A stretch of DNA of 64,000 bases from Trichoplusia ni (GCF_003590095.1 NC_039489.1:3968001-4032000), one strand, 5' to 3'. Numbered from the stretch's first letter, positions 38,498-50,429 are shown. Program-made: numbers and translations. Notes: a model not told the origin generated them from the letters alone.

Positions 38498-39671
38498 CAG
38501 ACTTTTTGCGTTGCGGCGTAGAGTGATTCTCACAGAAAGCATTATAAACATCTTTTCGGTTATTTTTTTTCATATCTTGAGAAATAGTCAAGTAGGTACT
38601 GAAAAAATCGGTAAAGTGAGAGTCAGGTTCGCGACACTGAGTTTCCATAGCAACTGGGGACACGCGATTTCCAATTTTCAAGTTCCTACGCGAGTTTTCC
38701 TTAGCTAACTTACTCAACAACTTTGCTATCATTGCTTGAATTATATGATAGGTTTCTATTAAAAATATATAATAGGCACTAGTACGGTTTGACTAAGTTT
38801 AGACCTTTGACCTGCGGTACAGCTAACGTCCGGGTCAATGACCTTCACTTACTAACACTGCCAACACTATTCAATAACAGTTTATAATAATATACACTAA
38901 AATTGCACAAACTTTACATATTTTATAAATTTACTTAAAACGGGAATCAAACCCATCATTTTATTCGCATCAACTGTACATATCAGAAAACATGCATAAT
39001 AACAACATACCTATTCATATTATTGATCTGTAACAAAATTACATTTACATACACCTTACACATAACACCTTGACTTAAAGTTCAAATTGCAATACTTTAA
39101 TAATTTATTAAAATTGTCCAATAAATTCGATACCACCATAGCATACACTTTGAAAGCACCTTATGAAGTTGCAATACAGGTGTTTTTTGTTTGTCGGGAG
39201 TGTATACATAATGTTGTTTGTTGGTATCAGTAGATAAGTCCGGCCGCACATTACACGATCGCAGATAAGGCTAGTTGCACACTTAGCGCGACGTTTTGTA
39301 AACACACCTTTATCAGTAGGCCTCGATAGTAGTTATCCGATTGCGCGGAGTCGAGTTATGAGTTGTGTTTGTTTATGATGTAATGGGTGTCCGTTTGTTT
39401 GTGGCATGGTTGAATTAAGTATTTATGAACTGGTTTAGGTGGTGAAGCGTTTTTATAAGATGTCTCGAACCATCTTCAGAGAGCCATCTCTCGAACATTG
39501 GACATAAAAAATAGAGACACCAGAAAAGCTGTAATTTGTCAACTATGGTCATAGTTCATAACTAATAAGTATAATTCTTCTACCTACGATCTTCTTGGAC
39601 AACTGTATTCAGTAAACATCCAAATAACAAAACATTTAATTTCTTGTTAATAATAATATCATGATAATAAT

Positions 39672-39925
39672 ATCATGGGACAACTCACACACGGTTATCT
39701 GATCCCAAGCTAAGCAGAGCTTGTGTTATGGTAACCAGACAACTGATAAACTTACTTATATATTTCTAAATACATACATATTATAGATAAATTACACCCA
39801 GACACCGGAACAAATGATCATGCTCATCACACAACATTTGTCCTGGGCGGGAATCGAACCCACGACCTCCGGTATAGCAGTCAGGGTCACTAACCACTAG
39901 ACCAACAGGCCCGTCAAATGTTATA
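39672..39925 (-). repeat. SINE family 2, near full-length, minus orientation
   Basis: Read on the minus strand: a tRNA-like head with GGTCTAGTGGTTAG (A-box region) and GGTTCGATTCC at 39860-39850 (B box), a body with GACAAATGTTGTGTGATGAG, then the 3' part CTCTGCTTAGCTTGGGATCA, ending in ACCGTGTGTGAGTTGTCCC. It is a pol III-type retroposon with no coding function. The short frame with IEPTISG is a shadow of the head. Confidence 0.75.
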
Positions 39926-40135
39926 TGGTTAGTAGCCCTCACTGCTATGCCAGAGATCGTGGGTTCGATTCCCACGCAAGACAAATGTTTGAATGATGAG
40001 CACGACGATATGTATTTAGAAATATATTATTTATAGTAGTTATGTAGTATTTTTATCAGTTAACTAGTACTCATAATACAATCTATGCTTGGTTTGAGAC
40101 TAGATGGCGTTGTGTGAATGTTTGGAATTGTATCA
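39926..40135 (+). repeat. SINE family 2, plus orientation, head-to-head with the previous copy
   Basis: B box GGTTCGATTCC at 39962-39972, then GACAAATGTTTGAATGATGAG, a TTTAGAAATATATTATTTAT stretch, and the 3' part GCTTGGTTTGAGACTAGATG and GGCGTTGTGTGAATG. The order matches the neighbouring inverted copy, so the two form a large inverted repeat. Confidence 0.75.
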
Positions 40136-40431
40136 TAATGTTACCTAAAGGCCCCAGTAGGCCCCTGAGGGACGCCGGACAGACGGACAGACATTCCTGA
40201 GAGGCGACGCGGTTATCAAACATATAAATTTAACCGACCTTTAGTGCCGACGTATCTAAGTATTATAAAAGCTGCGTCTGTTTGTCGTGATTCGAGACAA
40301 AAAAGGCTCGATATCCCCGAGTCTAGACTTTTGGTTGTTTTTAAATGATTTGTAATTTTTTTTGAGTTTTTTTTAATAAACCTAAAAACAATGTTTTGTA
40401 GTAACTGTCGTGAGACTGAATCATTTTTAAA

Positions 40432-40543
40432 TGATGCAACATGAGTGCGTTCCTACCGCGTCAGCTCATGATAAAGGACTCTGGTTGGGTCTGAAACTAG
40501 TCAGGCGCTCCCGATAAATACGCGTGAGTAAACTGTTGCATCA
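40432..40543. mobile_element. Short foldback/MITE-like element
   Basis: 112 bp with perfect 10-bp terminal inverted repeats: TGATGCAACA at 40432-40441 and TGTTGCATCA at 40534-40543. Similarity of the inverted arms continues loosely into the flanks. It contains CCCGATAAATACGCGTGAGT, shared with 26.8 kb. No coding capacity. Confidence 0.6.
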
Positions 40544-40609
40544 ATTAATAAAAAAATGGGTTCCAAAATCTCTCTCTCTTGAACCAGCATCAAATTTGAA
40601 AAATTAATT

Positions 40610-40770
40610 AATCAAAATCAAACGTTTTATAGGCACTTTCCAAACGTTACAGTGATGGCTCTAGTTGCACGGTTCCAAAGTGTCATTCTTATGGAGAAGA
40701 ACCGGCAAGAAACTCCATAAGTTACTCTTTTTGAAAATAAATGTTGTACAGTACAAATTATAAAATGTAA
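40610..40770 (+). repeat. Dispersed repeat, GGCACTTTCCAAACG family
   Basis: Order: GGCACTTTCCAAACGTTACA, GCTCTAGTTGCACGGTTCC, GAGAAGAACCGGCAAGAAAC, AAGTTACTCTTTTTGAAAA. A more worn copy lies at 47890-48015. I recall the family from many lepidopteran loci. Confidence 0.6.
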
Positions 40771-41954
40771 TGTTTATGCAAAAACAGCGAAAAATAGTAA
40801 AATTATAAAAAAATGAATAAAAATGATAATATGACTTCTATGAACAATTATAGCTCATGACTTTTGTCAAATTATGCACGCCGTAATACGGAAATTAAAG
40901 ATAAAAAAGTGATTTAGACCAATTCAAGTTAATAAACAAAACAATTGCTGATGGCTCTTATCTTTAATTCGGATTCAAACAAAAAACTTTACACTAAAAA
41001 TCAACATCAAAATATTCTTTCTTTTTCCGATTCATAACAGAAGCGCTTGCCCTCATTATGGAGGCTAACCTTTCCATCCAACACATTTAAATACCATATG
41101 GCATTAGGTAGCTATCGCTAATGCAGTGGCGTTCATATTTACTTTATTTAGATAACTCCAACACAATTACAGTACCTGATAAACATGTTTGCTTATATTT
41201 GTCCGCTCATCTATAAAACTACGGTATCAATTCCGATGTGTGCCGTTCCACTGATAAGCGGATGGAGGAAATATTTGCGGTTGCACTTGGCTTAAAGGTT
41301 ATCATAATCATGAAGGGGTATGTTAAAAGCGTATGATATTGAGCACGGGTAAATGGGTCTGTTGTTATTTACGTTAACATTTAAAAAACTAGGATATGTC
41401 GGCTATTTTTTTAAAATTAAAACAGTATTATGATTATTAGTTATTGGCTGGCGTTGTTGTTAAAAGCGAGAAGCAGGTTTAACGGATAATTCTGGTTTTT
41501 TAATGTATTTTTCAGCATGTTCAAAAATACCTAACCGGTATTAAGGTACATTACGCAAATAATTAAAATTACCTATGTTAATGAAATTATAAATTAGTAG
41601 CTTTATTTTTACTAAACTTTCAATTAAATACGCAAAGAACGGGCTCTATATTATAATCAAACTGACGAACAAAATAGATTTGTTTACGTTTCTTACCCCG
41701 TACTGTATAATTTTTTACCAACCTTACCCCTAACACATAATTTAAAGTACACACTTTGTTTTAAAGACCACATGGTTGAAAAGTCAGACTTACCCAAATG
41801 GCATCACATACTCGTACATTTAAAACTGGCCCCAAACTAATAAATCTTGATGACACGCGACGAATTTTTTTAACGTCTGTCGCCGAAGTTTGTACGAAAA
41901 AATGTTAGGTTTTTGTTCAACCGGAACCTCATTTTTGAAGTATTTAAGAGGTAT

Positions 41955-42266
41955 TTAAACGGGTGTAGATTTTTTTGCTAGGTCCTGTTTGGATTTGGAG
42001 ATCTTTTTGCTTGTTTCTGCTTTAGTTATTGAGCTGGTAACAGCGTTTAATATCTTATGTATAGTCCTATTCCCGTACAGGCTAGGCTTGAGAATAGTTG
42101 GGGATTTCAGATTAAAATATGTATTTGGAATCCAGGAATCGTCACCATGTATATCTTCACCGTTTGTCAGTGTCTTAGAATTATTAGGAAAATATATATG
42201 TATAACTTTGAAATTTGTCGCATTGGCACTTTTCCTGCGTTGGGATCGATCCTGCGCCTCGAGCAT
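41955..42266 (-). other. 103-codon open frame, unrecognised
   Basis: ATG at 42266-42264, lysine- and serine-rich, beginning MLEAQDRSQRRKSANATNF and ending KSTPV. There is no signal peptide, domain or motif I know. Overlapping open frames of 84 and 93 codons lie on the plus strand, so the region may merely be short of stop codons. The start context is weak (T at -3, C at +4). It could be part of an old transposable element. Confidence 0.12.
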
Positions 42267-45200
42267 ATAAATCCGAGCATAGCAAGGCCAAAATTAGTTA
42301 ATAGATTTTAATGTTTTATAATACGACATTTTTGTGTAAGTTTAGCTTATCTCAATCGAATAGTTTAAAAGCGATCAGTTTTAAAATTAGTTATGAATGA
42401 CGAGAGAATTACAAAAACATAGCTCGTATTTAAAATATGGTTAACAACAACGAAAAAAGAACCCCGTACTCCAATCTAGTTAAAAAAACGCACGTTCATC
42501 GCATATGCGCTAAAAATATTATAACAAAGTAAAAATTGATATTAATGATCACTCCAATAGTGTATGGGCTAGTCATTGTACTGATGGACGTTAAATAAAA
42601 TCACCATTTAGCTGCCACATTGATTAAAAAACCAAATGAGAAATGAAAAACCGACAGTCCTCGGTTAGATATCATTTTTAATGCGTGCATCTTATTAGAA
42701 AAAAATATTCTCATTTAATAAACTATTAAATTTAAAAACGAGAAAATGTATTGTCCTTAACATTTATGTGTTTAGTAAGGGTCAAAAATTAATATATATA
42801 TTTATATTCATACTAGCAATCAAGACCCATCATTTATAGATTTTCATAAAAAATCCAAGACAGTAATTAGGTAACAAAAACAGGTCAATAAAAAATAGCT
42901 CCATTTCAATGATGAAAATATTAAAGAGATCAAATGTTTTAGAAAGATGAATAGCATATTAAAGTAATATTTTTAAGGTCTCCCTAACGTTTACACCTCT
43001 AGGGTATTTCAATTTATAATGAATATCAAAATGTACAACTTTTTCGCACAATAGTACATATTACGCGAATTAAAGCATTATGTTTTGAATGGATTATAAA
43101 ATAATTAATATTCAAATGTGTTAAAAAATATTCATTTAGTTGTCAATCAAATACACCCCTTCATAAAAGAGTGTGTTGTAGGGCGATGGACATGATTTGA
43201 TACTTATGTTTAATCTGGCTTTCGGTATTTCATTAAAACTTTTGAATTAAACCATGCTTTATAATTACAAGTATATTATACAACTCTATTAAATATTGCA
43301 ACGGTTTTCTCAGCGGTATTTACCATTTAATTATGAATTAATCTCACGATATTTACTTCAAAAATATTACAACTCTGTTTAAAATGAATAAAAAAAATTG
43401 AAAATATGTCCTTTCAGTGTCCCAGCCCTCTCTAAATAAATTATATTTTAGGCTCCTCTTTTTCATTAAAAAGTACAGTTAACCAATAATACGTTTATTA
43501 ATTTTGGTACGGTTATAATCAAATACCAAATATGTATAAGATAATGCTTCGAACCACACGAGCCATATACGATTAAATGAAAACTACCTTCCGCACTGAA
43601 AAAGAATCATCAAGTATCAAAATTGTTACCACGACGTTGAACCCACACTCGCCATATGCACGATCCACAGCTCGGCTCATTGCGCGCACGGCTCATTGTG
43701 ATCACACATTATTATATTACATTCACTTGCATTATTGAAATCAGTCACTTTGAACAAATCTGATTTATTTAAATCGTAGTGAACAATTAATTGCTAATGA
43801 ATTAGTTTATTTTTGTTGTACTTTTTATGAAGTGTTTCAAGGGTATTATTTGTGGATGTTTTTTTGGCATCAACATAAAATGTTATTGATAATGATAAAA
43901 GTTAACTAAAACGTAATAATGCCAACAGTAAAATGACATCTAATGAAACGAATAATTTTAACCAGCGCATCTATTTTTATTTATTGATAAACCTCGTGAA
44001 AATAGTTTGCGAATGTCGTCATAAATTAAACTAGTGTATTCCACTGTTACCATCAGCGACATGAAAATAAAATTATCCCACTACACTACAATTTACGTAA
44101 AACATTAAAACTACATAATTTATAAGTTTCACACAAAAAGCATAATCATGGCAGACTGATGGCGACGCACCCCTAAATAATTATCAAACGTCATCAAAAA
44201 TCACGCCGCAATCACAACGGTGTTTACCAAAACTATTTCCTGATCAGCGTTTGATTAACTCGCACGCGTTAAATACATACAAAAAAATCATGTTTTTTGT
44301 TATATTTTCCCGTTGTTTTCATTATCGTTATGGGAAAGTATTCCCCTGTTTGTTTGGGCTTCACACCCATGGGTTTTTTGATTAAAATGTACAGTAATGG
44401 TAGGGTGTCCCTCAGGGGTGAATCTTAGGTCGCTTCCTTCCCATTGTCCTGTTTTATTTTCGTTTATCACTAAAATCTAGATGTTGATTGCTTTTTGTAT
44501 TTATTGGGGGCATTTCGTTAAGGCAACCATTAATGTCATTCGGATATTAAAAATCATTGAATTCTTACATAAGCCTAAAAATAATAAAATTCATTAACAT
44601 AACAAATGGATTTCTGAAACAAAAAAACCTTTAACGTAAACTTCTAAACAATTTTAACAAAAAGACGATACCAATACATTTCCCATAAAAACAACAATCT
44701 ATGCAATTAGTCAGCTCGTCGCCCGTGACGGAAGCATTAGCGAGCGCGTGCGGTCACATATTGTCATCAGAACATTAAATAAAATAATTTTTGGACCGCA
44801 CCCCGCTATTTCCGAAATTTAAGGGGTACGTAATCAAAATTATTATTCATGAATTGCGTTTGCATCGAACTATCTTGTAAGAAATAATCAGTCTTATGGG
44901 AATGAATAATATCAACCCGCTATTGGTACTTGATAAATGATTGATCTTCTTAGACTTTTCTATTAAATTCTTATCTATAGGTAGGTCTAATCTATAGGTA
45001 GGTTATCCGATGTGGTGTGGTGGGTACGGAACACCCAAAGGATATGTTCGTCATTCAGTCTGCTACCATGCCGTGATATGAACCGAGAGTAAAACTTGTA
45101 CGATTATAAAATTTATTTGACACTCGACCGATTCGTTTCTGTTTTGCCTATTTATACGAAACTCTCAGTCTCGCACTTGACCGGATATTATTTGTGATTT

Positions 45201-45453
45201 AGACAAGGATACACAATATTCTAGACGAAATTTAATACTCTTGATCCGTGATTAAATAAAAAGATTTTAGAGTTTAAGTTTAGACTTTAAGTTTTTAGAT
45301 AAATGTCTTTCTTTGGGGCTTGAAAACTTCAAGACTTTTTCCTTCATTACCTAATGTATACAATTTTGAAAAACCATTAAATACTTTTGTCAGTATCTGT
45401 TACTAAAAGGCCCTCACATTAATCTAATCAACACAAAACACGGTAATGAGTGG

Positions 45454-45540
45454 ACGTGTGGCACGCGGCACGCGGCGGGCGGCGGGCGGCGGCGTGGCGG
45501 CGCGTGCGCACTAATGTGGCCTATTGTTGACGTCACGGAT
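45454..45540. promoter_or_regulatory. CpG-rich island with a perfect CRE
   Basis: A run of GGCACGCGGC and GGCGGGCGGC units followed by the palindromic CREB/ATF site TGACGTCA at 45528-45535. It stands out sharply from AT-rich flanks. It is about 15 kb upstream of the Islet promoter. Function is inferred. Confidence 0.3.
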
Positions 45541-45697
45541 GGGTAGGATAGCGGTTTCTATTTAGATACCTCTGGAACTTGGGTGGGGTGCTGCGGAGTC
45601 GAGGAAGTGATGAGTTTTGATGGTTTTTTTGTGCAGTAGGGTAAAGGTTTAGATTCAATGTTTGGTACCCAGCTAAGCCAAATCTCTCAAGTCTAAC

Positions 45698-45751
45698 TCG
45701 ATGGACTTTTATGAAAGCAGTCCTTCGATGGATTTTTATGAAGGCAGTCCT
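45698..45751 (+). repeat. 27-bp tandem duplication
   Basis: Two adjacent units starting TCGATGGACTTTTATGAA and TCGATGGATTTTTATGAA, each 27 bp and ending GCAGTCCT, with two differences. Confidence 0.85.
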
Positions 45752-45939
45752 TTTCTTGTAAAAGTTAAGTCTAGTTTTCGTATACTACCATTCATGGAAT
45801 CCATTGTAATGCTACTCTACTATGATTTTTCTGTCAAACTTTACTTTTTAATAACGCAAAAACCGGCCAAGTGCGAGTCGGACTCGCGCACCGAGGGTTC
45901 CGTACAAACCTGCAAGGTTTACAAAGTTCGTTCATTACG

Positions 45940-45975
45940 ACAATCGAGTCATATAAATATATATGACTCGATTGT
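45940..45975. repeat. Perfect 16-bp inverted repeat (hairpin)
   Basis: ACAATCGAGTCATATA at 45940-45955 is mirrored exactly by TATATGACTCGATTGT at 45960-45975, with a 4-base loop. Confidence 0.9.
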
Positions 45976-45980
45976 AAAAC

Positions 45981-46840
45981 GTTGCTTCATGCCAAATTTC
46001 AAGATTCTAGGTCGACTGGAAGTACCCTTTAGGTTTTGATTCCCTTGCGAGTACTCGCGCGTTTCAAAATATGCAGCTTAAATTGCTGTTTCTTTTGATT
46101 GCGTTGACATAGAAGTTTGATTTTGTTACAGCTTAAAGGTATTATAGACCTGAGTATTTGGTATGAATTTCAATTTAATACCTCTACGCGTTTATGAGGA
46201 AATAGGTAGTAAGTTTAAAATTATTAAAAAAAAAAATATTATGTGATGTAACTAAAAATTTAAGGTTTTCGGAATTTTTCCTTTATGTGTGCTATAAAAC
46301 GTTGCTTCGTGCCAAATTTCAAGATTCTAGGTCGACTGGAAGTACCCTTTAGGTTTTGATTCCCTTGCGAGTACTCGCGCGTTTCAAAATATGCAGCTTA
46401 AATTGCTGTTTCTTTTGATTGCGTTGACATAGAAGTTTGATTTTGTTACAGCTTAAAGGTATTATAGACCTGAGTATTTGGTATGAATTTCAATTTAATA
46501 CCTCTACGCGTTTATGAGGAAATAGGTAGTAAGTTTAAAATTATTAAAAAAAAAAATATTATGTGATGTAACTAAAAATTTATGGTTTTTGTAATTTTTC
46601 CTTTATCTATGGTATAAGACGTTGCTTCGTACCAAATTTCAAGATTCTGAGTTCACGGGAAGCACCCTGTAGGTTTTGATTCCCTTGCAAGTGTCGAAAA
46701 TTTGCGGCATAAACGGCTGTATCTTTTGATTGCGTTGCCTTAGAAGTTTGATTTTTTCACAGCTTCAAGGGACAGTAGACCTGAGTAATTGATATAAATT
46801 TCAGCTTCATACCTCCACGCGTTCCCGAGAAAAAGGGTCT
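45981..46840 (+). repeat. 320-bp tandem repeat, 2.7 copies
   Basis: Unit 1 is 45981-46300, unit 2 is 46301-46620, and a partial, more diverged unit 3 is 46621 to about 46840, each starting GTTGCTTCRT. By eye units 1 and 2 differ at one base in their first 280 and at about seven in the last 40. Unit 3 differs at many sites and has small indels. Confidence 0.88.
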
Positions 46841-46841
46841 T

Positions 46842-46889
46842 GACAGACGGACGGACGGACGGACGGACAGACGGACGGACAGACGGACA
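46842..46889 (+). repeat. (GACG)n / GACA microsatellite
   Basis: A run of GACGGACG units interrupted by GACA, part of the repeat at 45858-46945. Confidence 0.85.
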
Positions 46890-47654
46890 ACAAAGTGATC
46901 CTATAAGGGTTCCGTTTTTTCCTTTTGAGGTACGGAACCCTAAAAAGGATCTTCTGATCTAGTTACTATAAATATTATAGTAGGCAAAAAAAGCTTTGAT
47001 TACAGAATTCCATAAAAAGCCTGAGAGACCAGTAACTAAAAAAACAGAAAATATTTACACAACCCCGTCAAACGACGCCATATTGAATTAAAATTGGCGG
47101 GAGTTTCCGCCATTAAGAAAATGGCGGTTATTTTTGACAGGCGTATTTTTTCGGAGATGATAAATCTATCCGCTAATACATCCGCATCCGGTGGAGGGGA
47201 TGAGCGATGTTCCGGATCAAATCTTTGTTTAAAGGGATGCTTTAAGGGTGATTCTTACTGGGATTTATCGTGCGTGGGTTATTTATGGCGCCTTTGGTAT
47301 AACCGTTAGATTTTTAAGACGATTTTGTATGATTACAAGAACATAGTCAGCTTTTCAGCATGGAGGTATCTTCATTGACAACAGTGAATATAAAACCTTA
47401 TGGATAGTCTTGATTTTGTAGTAATAAATATAGGCTAATTAGAATAAATATTCTTAACTTGCTAGTCTAAAGCTCAGTCAGATATGGTACTTTTCATCCA
47501 AAAATATCTAACTAGATTTTTGTAGTATCATAGGCACCTAATGTAATCGTTATTACACTTAACTAAAAGGTTTACGGAAAAAAGCACGACAATCCTCAGT
47601 AAACGGAAAAGTTAATCCATATTGCTATGATATTTGTGGTTCTACTTACAATAA

Positions 47655-47735
47655 TTAATAAATTTCGGAACAGGGTTCGAACGCGGGCCCCACAGATTAG
47701 CCGCCGATCTGTCATCGGTTTGAGCCGATTTATGA
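47655..47735 (-). repeat. tRNA-like fragment, possible SINE head
   Basis: Minus strand reads CGCGTTCGAACCCTG, a good pol III B box, preceded by GGCGGCTAATCTGTGGGGC. No foldable tRNA and no SINE body were recognised. Confidence 0.35.
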
Positions 47736-47889
47736 AATGTGCTGTTGAGTAGAAAAAATATGTATTATGTAGGAAAGTGACAGCACATAGTTTTAGTAAT
47801 TATTGTAGGTTTCCAATTTCACACCAATATATTTAAGCGTTCGAAGTGAAAATCGCTGATAATATAATCAAATAAAAAGTATTAATTTC

Positions 47890-48015
47890 AAATAGGCCAT
47901 TTTCCAGGCACTTTTAATGCCTTACAGTAGTGACTTGGTGCAGGGTTTCAAAATAAAATGTCTATAGAGAAGAAATCGAAAGAAACTCCATCAGTTACTC
48001 TTCAAAAAGTAAATA
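47890..48015 (+). repeat. Dispersed repeat, GGCACTTTCCAAACG family, worn copy
   Basis: AGGCACTTTTAATGCC, GAGAAGAAATCGAAAGAAAC and CATCAGTTACTCTTCAAAAA follow the same order as 40610-40770. Confidence 0.5.
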
Positions 48016-48047
48016 TGTATGTATACAATACATATTATACATTATTA

Positions 48048-48232
48048 CTAGCTGTTGCCCGCGACTTCATCCGCGTGGTTAGAAGAAATTGCGACTATAA
48101 TTTGAGATTTAAACTATCCTATCTCTCAAGTTGGATCGTACTGCACATGGTGTGCGAATTTTATTATAATCGGTTAAGTGGTTTAGGAGTACATTGAGGA
48201 CAAACATTGTGACACGAGATTTATATATATTG
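48048..48232 (-). mobile_element. Helitron-like element, minus orientation
   Basis: CTAGCTGTTGCCCGCGACTT at its left edge is the exact reverse complement of the 3' end (GTCGCGGGCAACAGCTAG) of the element at 51835-52101. The flanking base at 48047 is A, as expected for insertion next to T on the minus strand. The body contains AATCGGTTAAGTGGTTTAGG, typical of the family. The other end is worn. Confidence 0.6.
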
Positions 48233-48865
48233 ACATAATGATATACATATATATTTATACAAAATGATAAACAAAAAATCCAATCAAAAAAGAGGAAAAA
48301 AACAAATCAAGGAAATTTTACTTAATCACTCCATTTCACTTCCACTCAATTAACCTCACAATTTTCCACAAGCCTGCGACCACCATTCTCTTGTATGACA
48401 CCATCCAATTTAGCCAGATGCTTATAATCAATAACATGAATTTTTCATATGAGTTGAAAAGCGCGACTCTACGCGGTGCGGAAAACTGCAGCGGTCACCA
48501 TTACACAAATTGATTGTGAACAAACACTACAGGGATGGATTTGTTGCTATGATTATTTACAGTAAATAAGTTTTCTCGGCAAATAATGTTAAAAGAACAA
48601 TTAACTTTAAAAATGTCCTCGTTTCAGAAAAAATGGTAATAAGATTTTTTTTTTTTTTTGTTATAGTTGTATTTTTATTGTCCTATATTTGTTTACACAC
48701 TGTGTCTGTTTCTCTTTCTTATCTCCTGTCGCAGGTCTGCTGGCAGAAATTTCTAAAGAAATAAGCAGTACCTTTGTACCTAATGTATTCTAACTTTTAT
48801 ATTTCTCTTTGTATGTTGTGTGTACATAAATAAATAAGTAAATAAATAAATAAGAATTTCGTGAA

Positions 48866-49018
48866 TTTGAAAGCCGAGTGGTTGAGCGAAACCCACTCGC
48901 AGGTTTTGATCCCCGCGTAAGACAAGCGTTTGTGTGATCCATGAATACTTGTCCTGAATCCGGTTATCTTTGTGCAGGTGAATTCGATGTTTGTAAAACT
49001 TCCGCGACTCAAGGATTA
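48866..49018 (+). repeat. SINE family 1 copy
   Basis: A-box region AGCCGAGTGGTTGAG, B-box-like GGTTTTGATCC at 48902-48912, body GACAAGCGTTTGTGTGATCC, and 3' part GTAAAACTTCCGCGACTCAA followed by GGATTA. It is tRNA-derived and non-coding. Confidence 0.7.
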
Positions 49019-49837
49019 TACTATTACTAAATTTTTTGTAAAGTCAAAATGTGTCTAGTACTATCTAAAAAACTAAATTTTACTATTAAATCTAGTTATT
49101 TATTATACCTGCTTTCATCATACGTACTATATTTTCTCCAGAAAATTACATTACCCCAAGTCCGTACCCCGCGAGTCGTAAGAACAACCACACACAACGC
49201 ATGATATTATAAATGCACCGCAAGATTATTGGTGATGGCGCCCCCCTCTTAATACAACTAATGCACGCGTAGTTACTCCACAGTCCATACAATACGCCAT
49301 AACACTGCAATCCTGTTTTCTTTGGGTATTTACATTTATTATAGAGTCGTGGTGGTGTAAAGGTTCAATGAACGGATTTGTGTAAAATGTTGCAGGTTTG
49401 AAACAAGGAAGAAAGTCATTGTGAGTTTGTCAAAGTGTTCATTTGAAGGAATCATATACACAAGGTTGCATGTTCGATGTCCGAATCGAGTAGACAAGGA
49501 TCAGTTTAGTGTTGAGACTCACCACTGAACGATGAAATATATTCTCATGTTTTCTTTTCAAGAATTACAAATAAACTTCTGAAATCGTTTCTTTTAATTG
49601 AATCTGTACACAAGCTCAATCTAGCTTGCACACTTTAATTTATTAAATTATGCTCACGTTTCGTCTATGGATTTTTTTTCTTCAAACCCTAGTTCATGTA
49701 CCAGAAACCTACTTCCCTATTAGTTCAAGAATAAGGAAATTAGTTTTCTTCAACGTTGAATTAACATTTGGTGAAATTGTTGAACATCACAATTATTAAT
49801 TTTTACTCGTTCAGAATAAATTCTTTATAACTGACTA

Positions 49838-49885
49838 TCCTGTTGATCTAGTGGTAAAAGGCGCCAACTATGCCGGAGGTCGTAA
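49838..49885 (+). repeat. SINE family 2 head fragment
   Basis: CTGTTGATCTAGTGGTAAAA and TATGCCGGAGGTCGT match the tRNA-like head of the 39672-39925 SINE (minus strand). The B box and body are missing. Confidence 0.45.
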
Positions 49886-50429
49886 AGAATAAAATAATGT
49901 TTTTTAGTTTTCTAGTACTACATACATTTAAATCTGCTAAATAAACCGTAACCTTGCACAGCAAGACCCACTAGCTGACAAGTAAAATTGAATAGGTTTT
50001 GTTAAAAGCGTTTTTATGTACACATACAGTGTAGTGCAGAAAAAGTGGCGCTCATTGTCTTCTGATGGGTGTGAGAAGTGTATGCGATGACAGAACATAT
50101 TACTTACGCCGGTCACGGTGCCTAGCTTGGACTTAGATGTTGAATACAATGGGTTAATTAGCTATGTTTATCCGGTAAAAGTTGAAAGCTCCAATTTAGG
50201 AAAGAAAAACCTTTTTCCCGGCGTTTTTTGTTTGTGACGATTTAACGAATTATCGTAACAGATATAAACGTATCGACGCTAGAATCTTAATGCCAAAGTG
50301 AAATGCTTAAAGCCTGAATACCAGTAACTCAATGAGTGACAATTACCAAAATGGTATGTAATCGTGTATACATTGTTTGGAAAAATATTACTTTCATCTT
50401 AAAGAAAATAAAACGACTCCCATAGTAAG

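Larger units (their letters stand above)
45858..46945 (+). repeat. GGCCAAGTGCGAGTCGGACT repeat carrying an internal duplication
   Basis: Begins AACCGGCCAAGTGCGAGTCG and GAGGGTTCCGTAC, and ends with the CGGACGGACAG run, AACAAAGTGATCC, ATAAGGGTTCCG and GAGGTACGGAACCCT. This layout is very common in lepidopteran genomes. AGGGTTCCGTAC (45894-45905) and GTACGGAACCCT (46930-46941) are a perfect 12-bp inverted pair near the two ends. No protein is encoded. The 112-codon open frame starting at 45701 runs into it and is incidental. This copy is longer than I would expect because of the 320-bp duplication listed separately. Confidence 0.75.

Noticed and set aside
39781..39984. 67-residue open frame containing IEPTISG
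   Set aside because: It is the translation of the SINE head (GGTTCGATTCC region), a common false protein in insect annotations.
45701..46039. 112-residue open frame
   Set aside because: It begins in a 27-bp tandem repeat and runs into a high-copy dispersed repeat and a hairpin. No protein-like features.
47094..47309. 71-codon open frame
   Set aside because: Opens at TTG. An internal ATG (KKMAV) has a good context, but the 62-residue product resembles nothing and lies between repeats.
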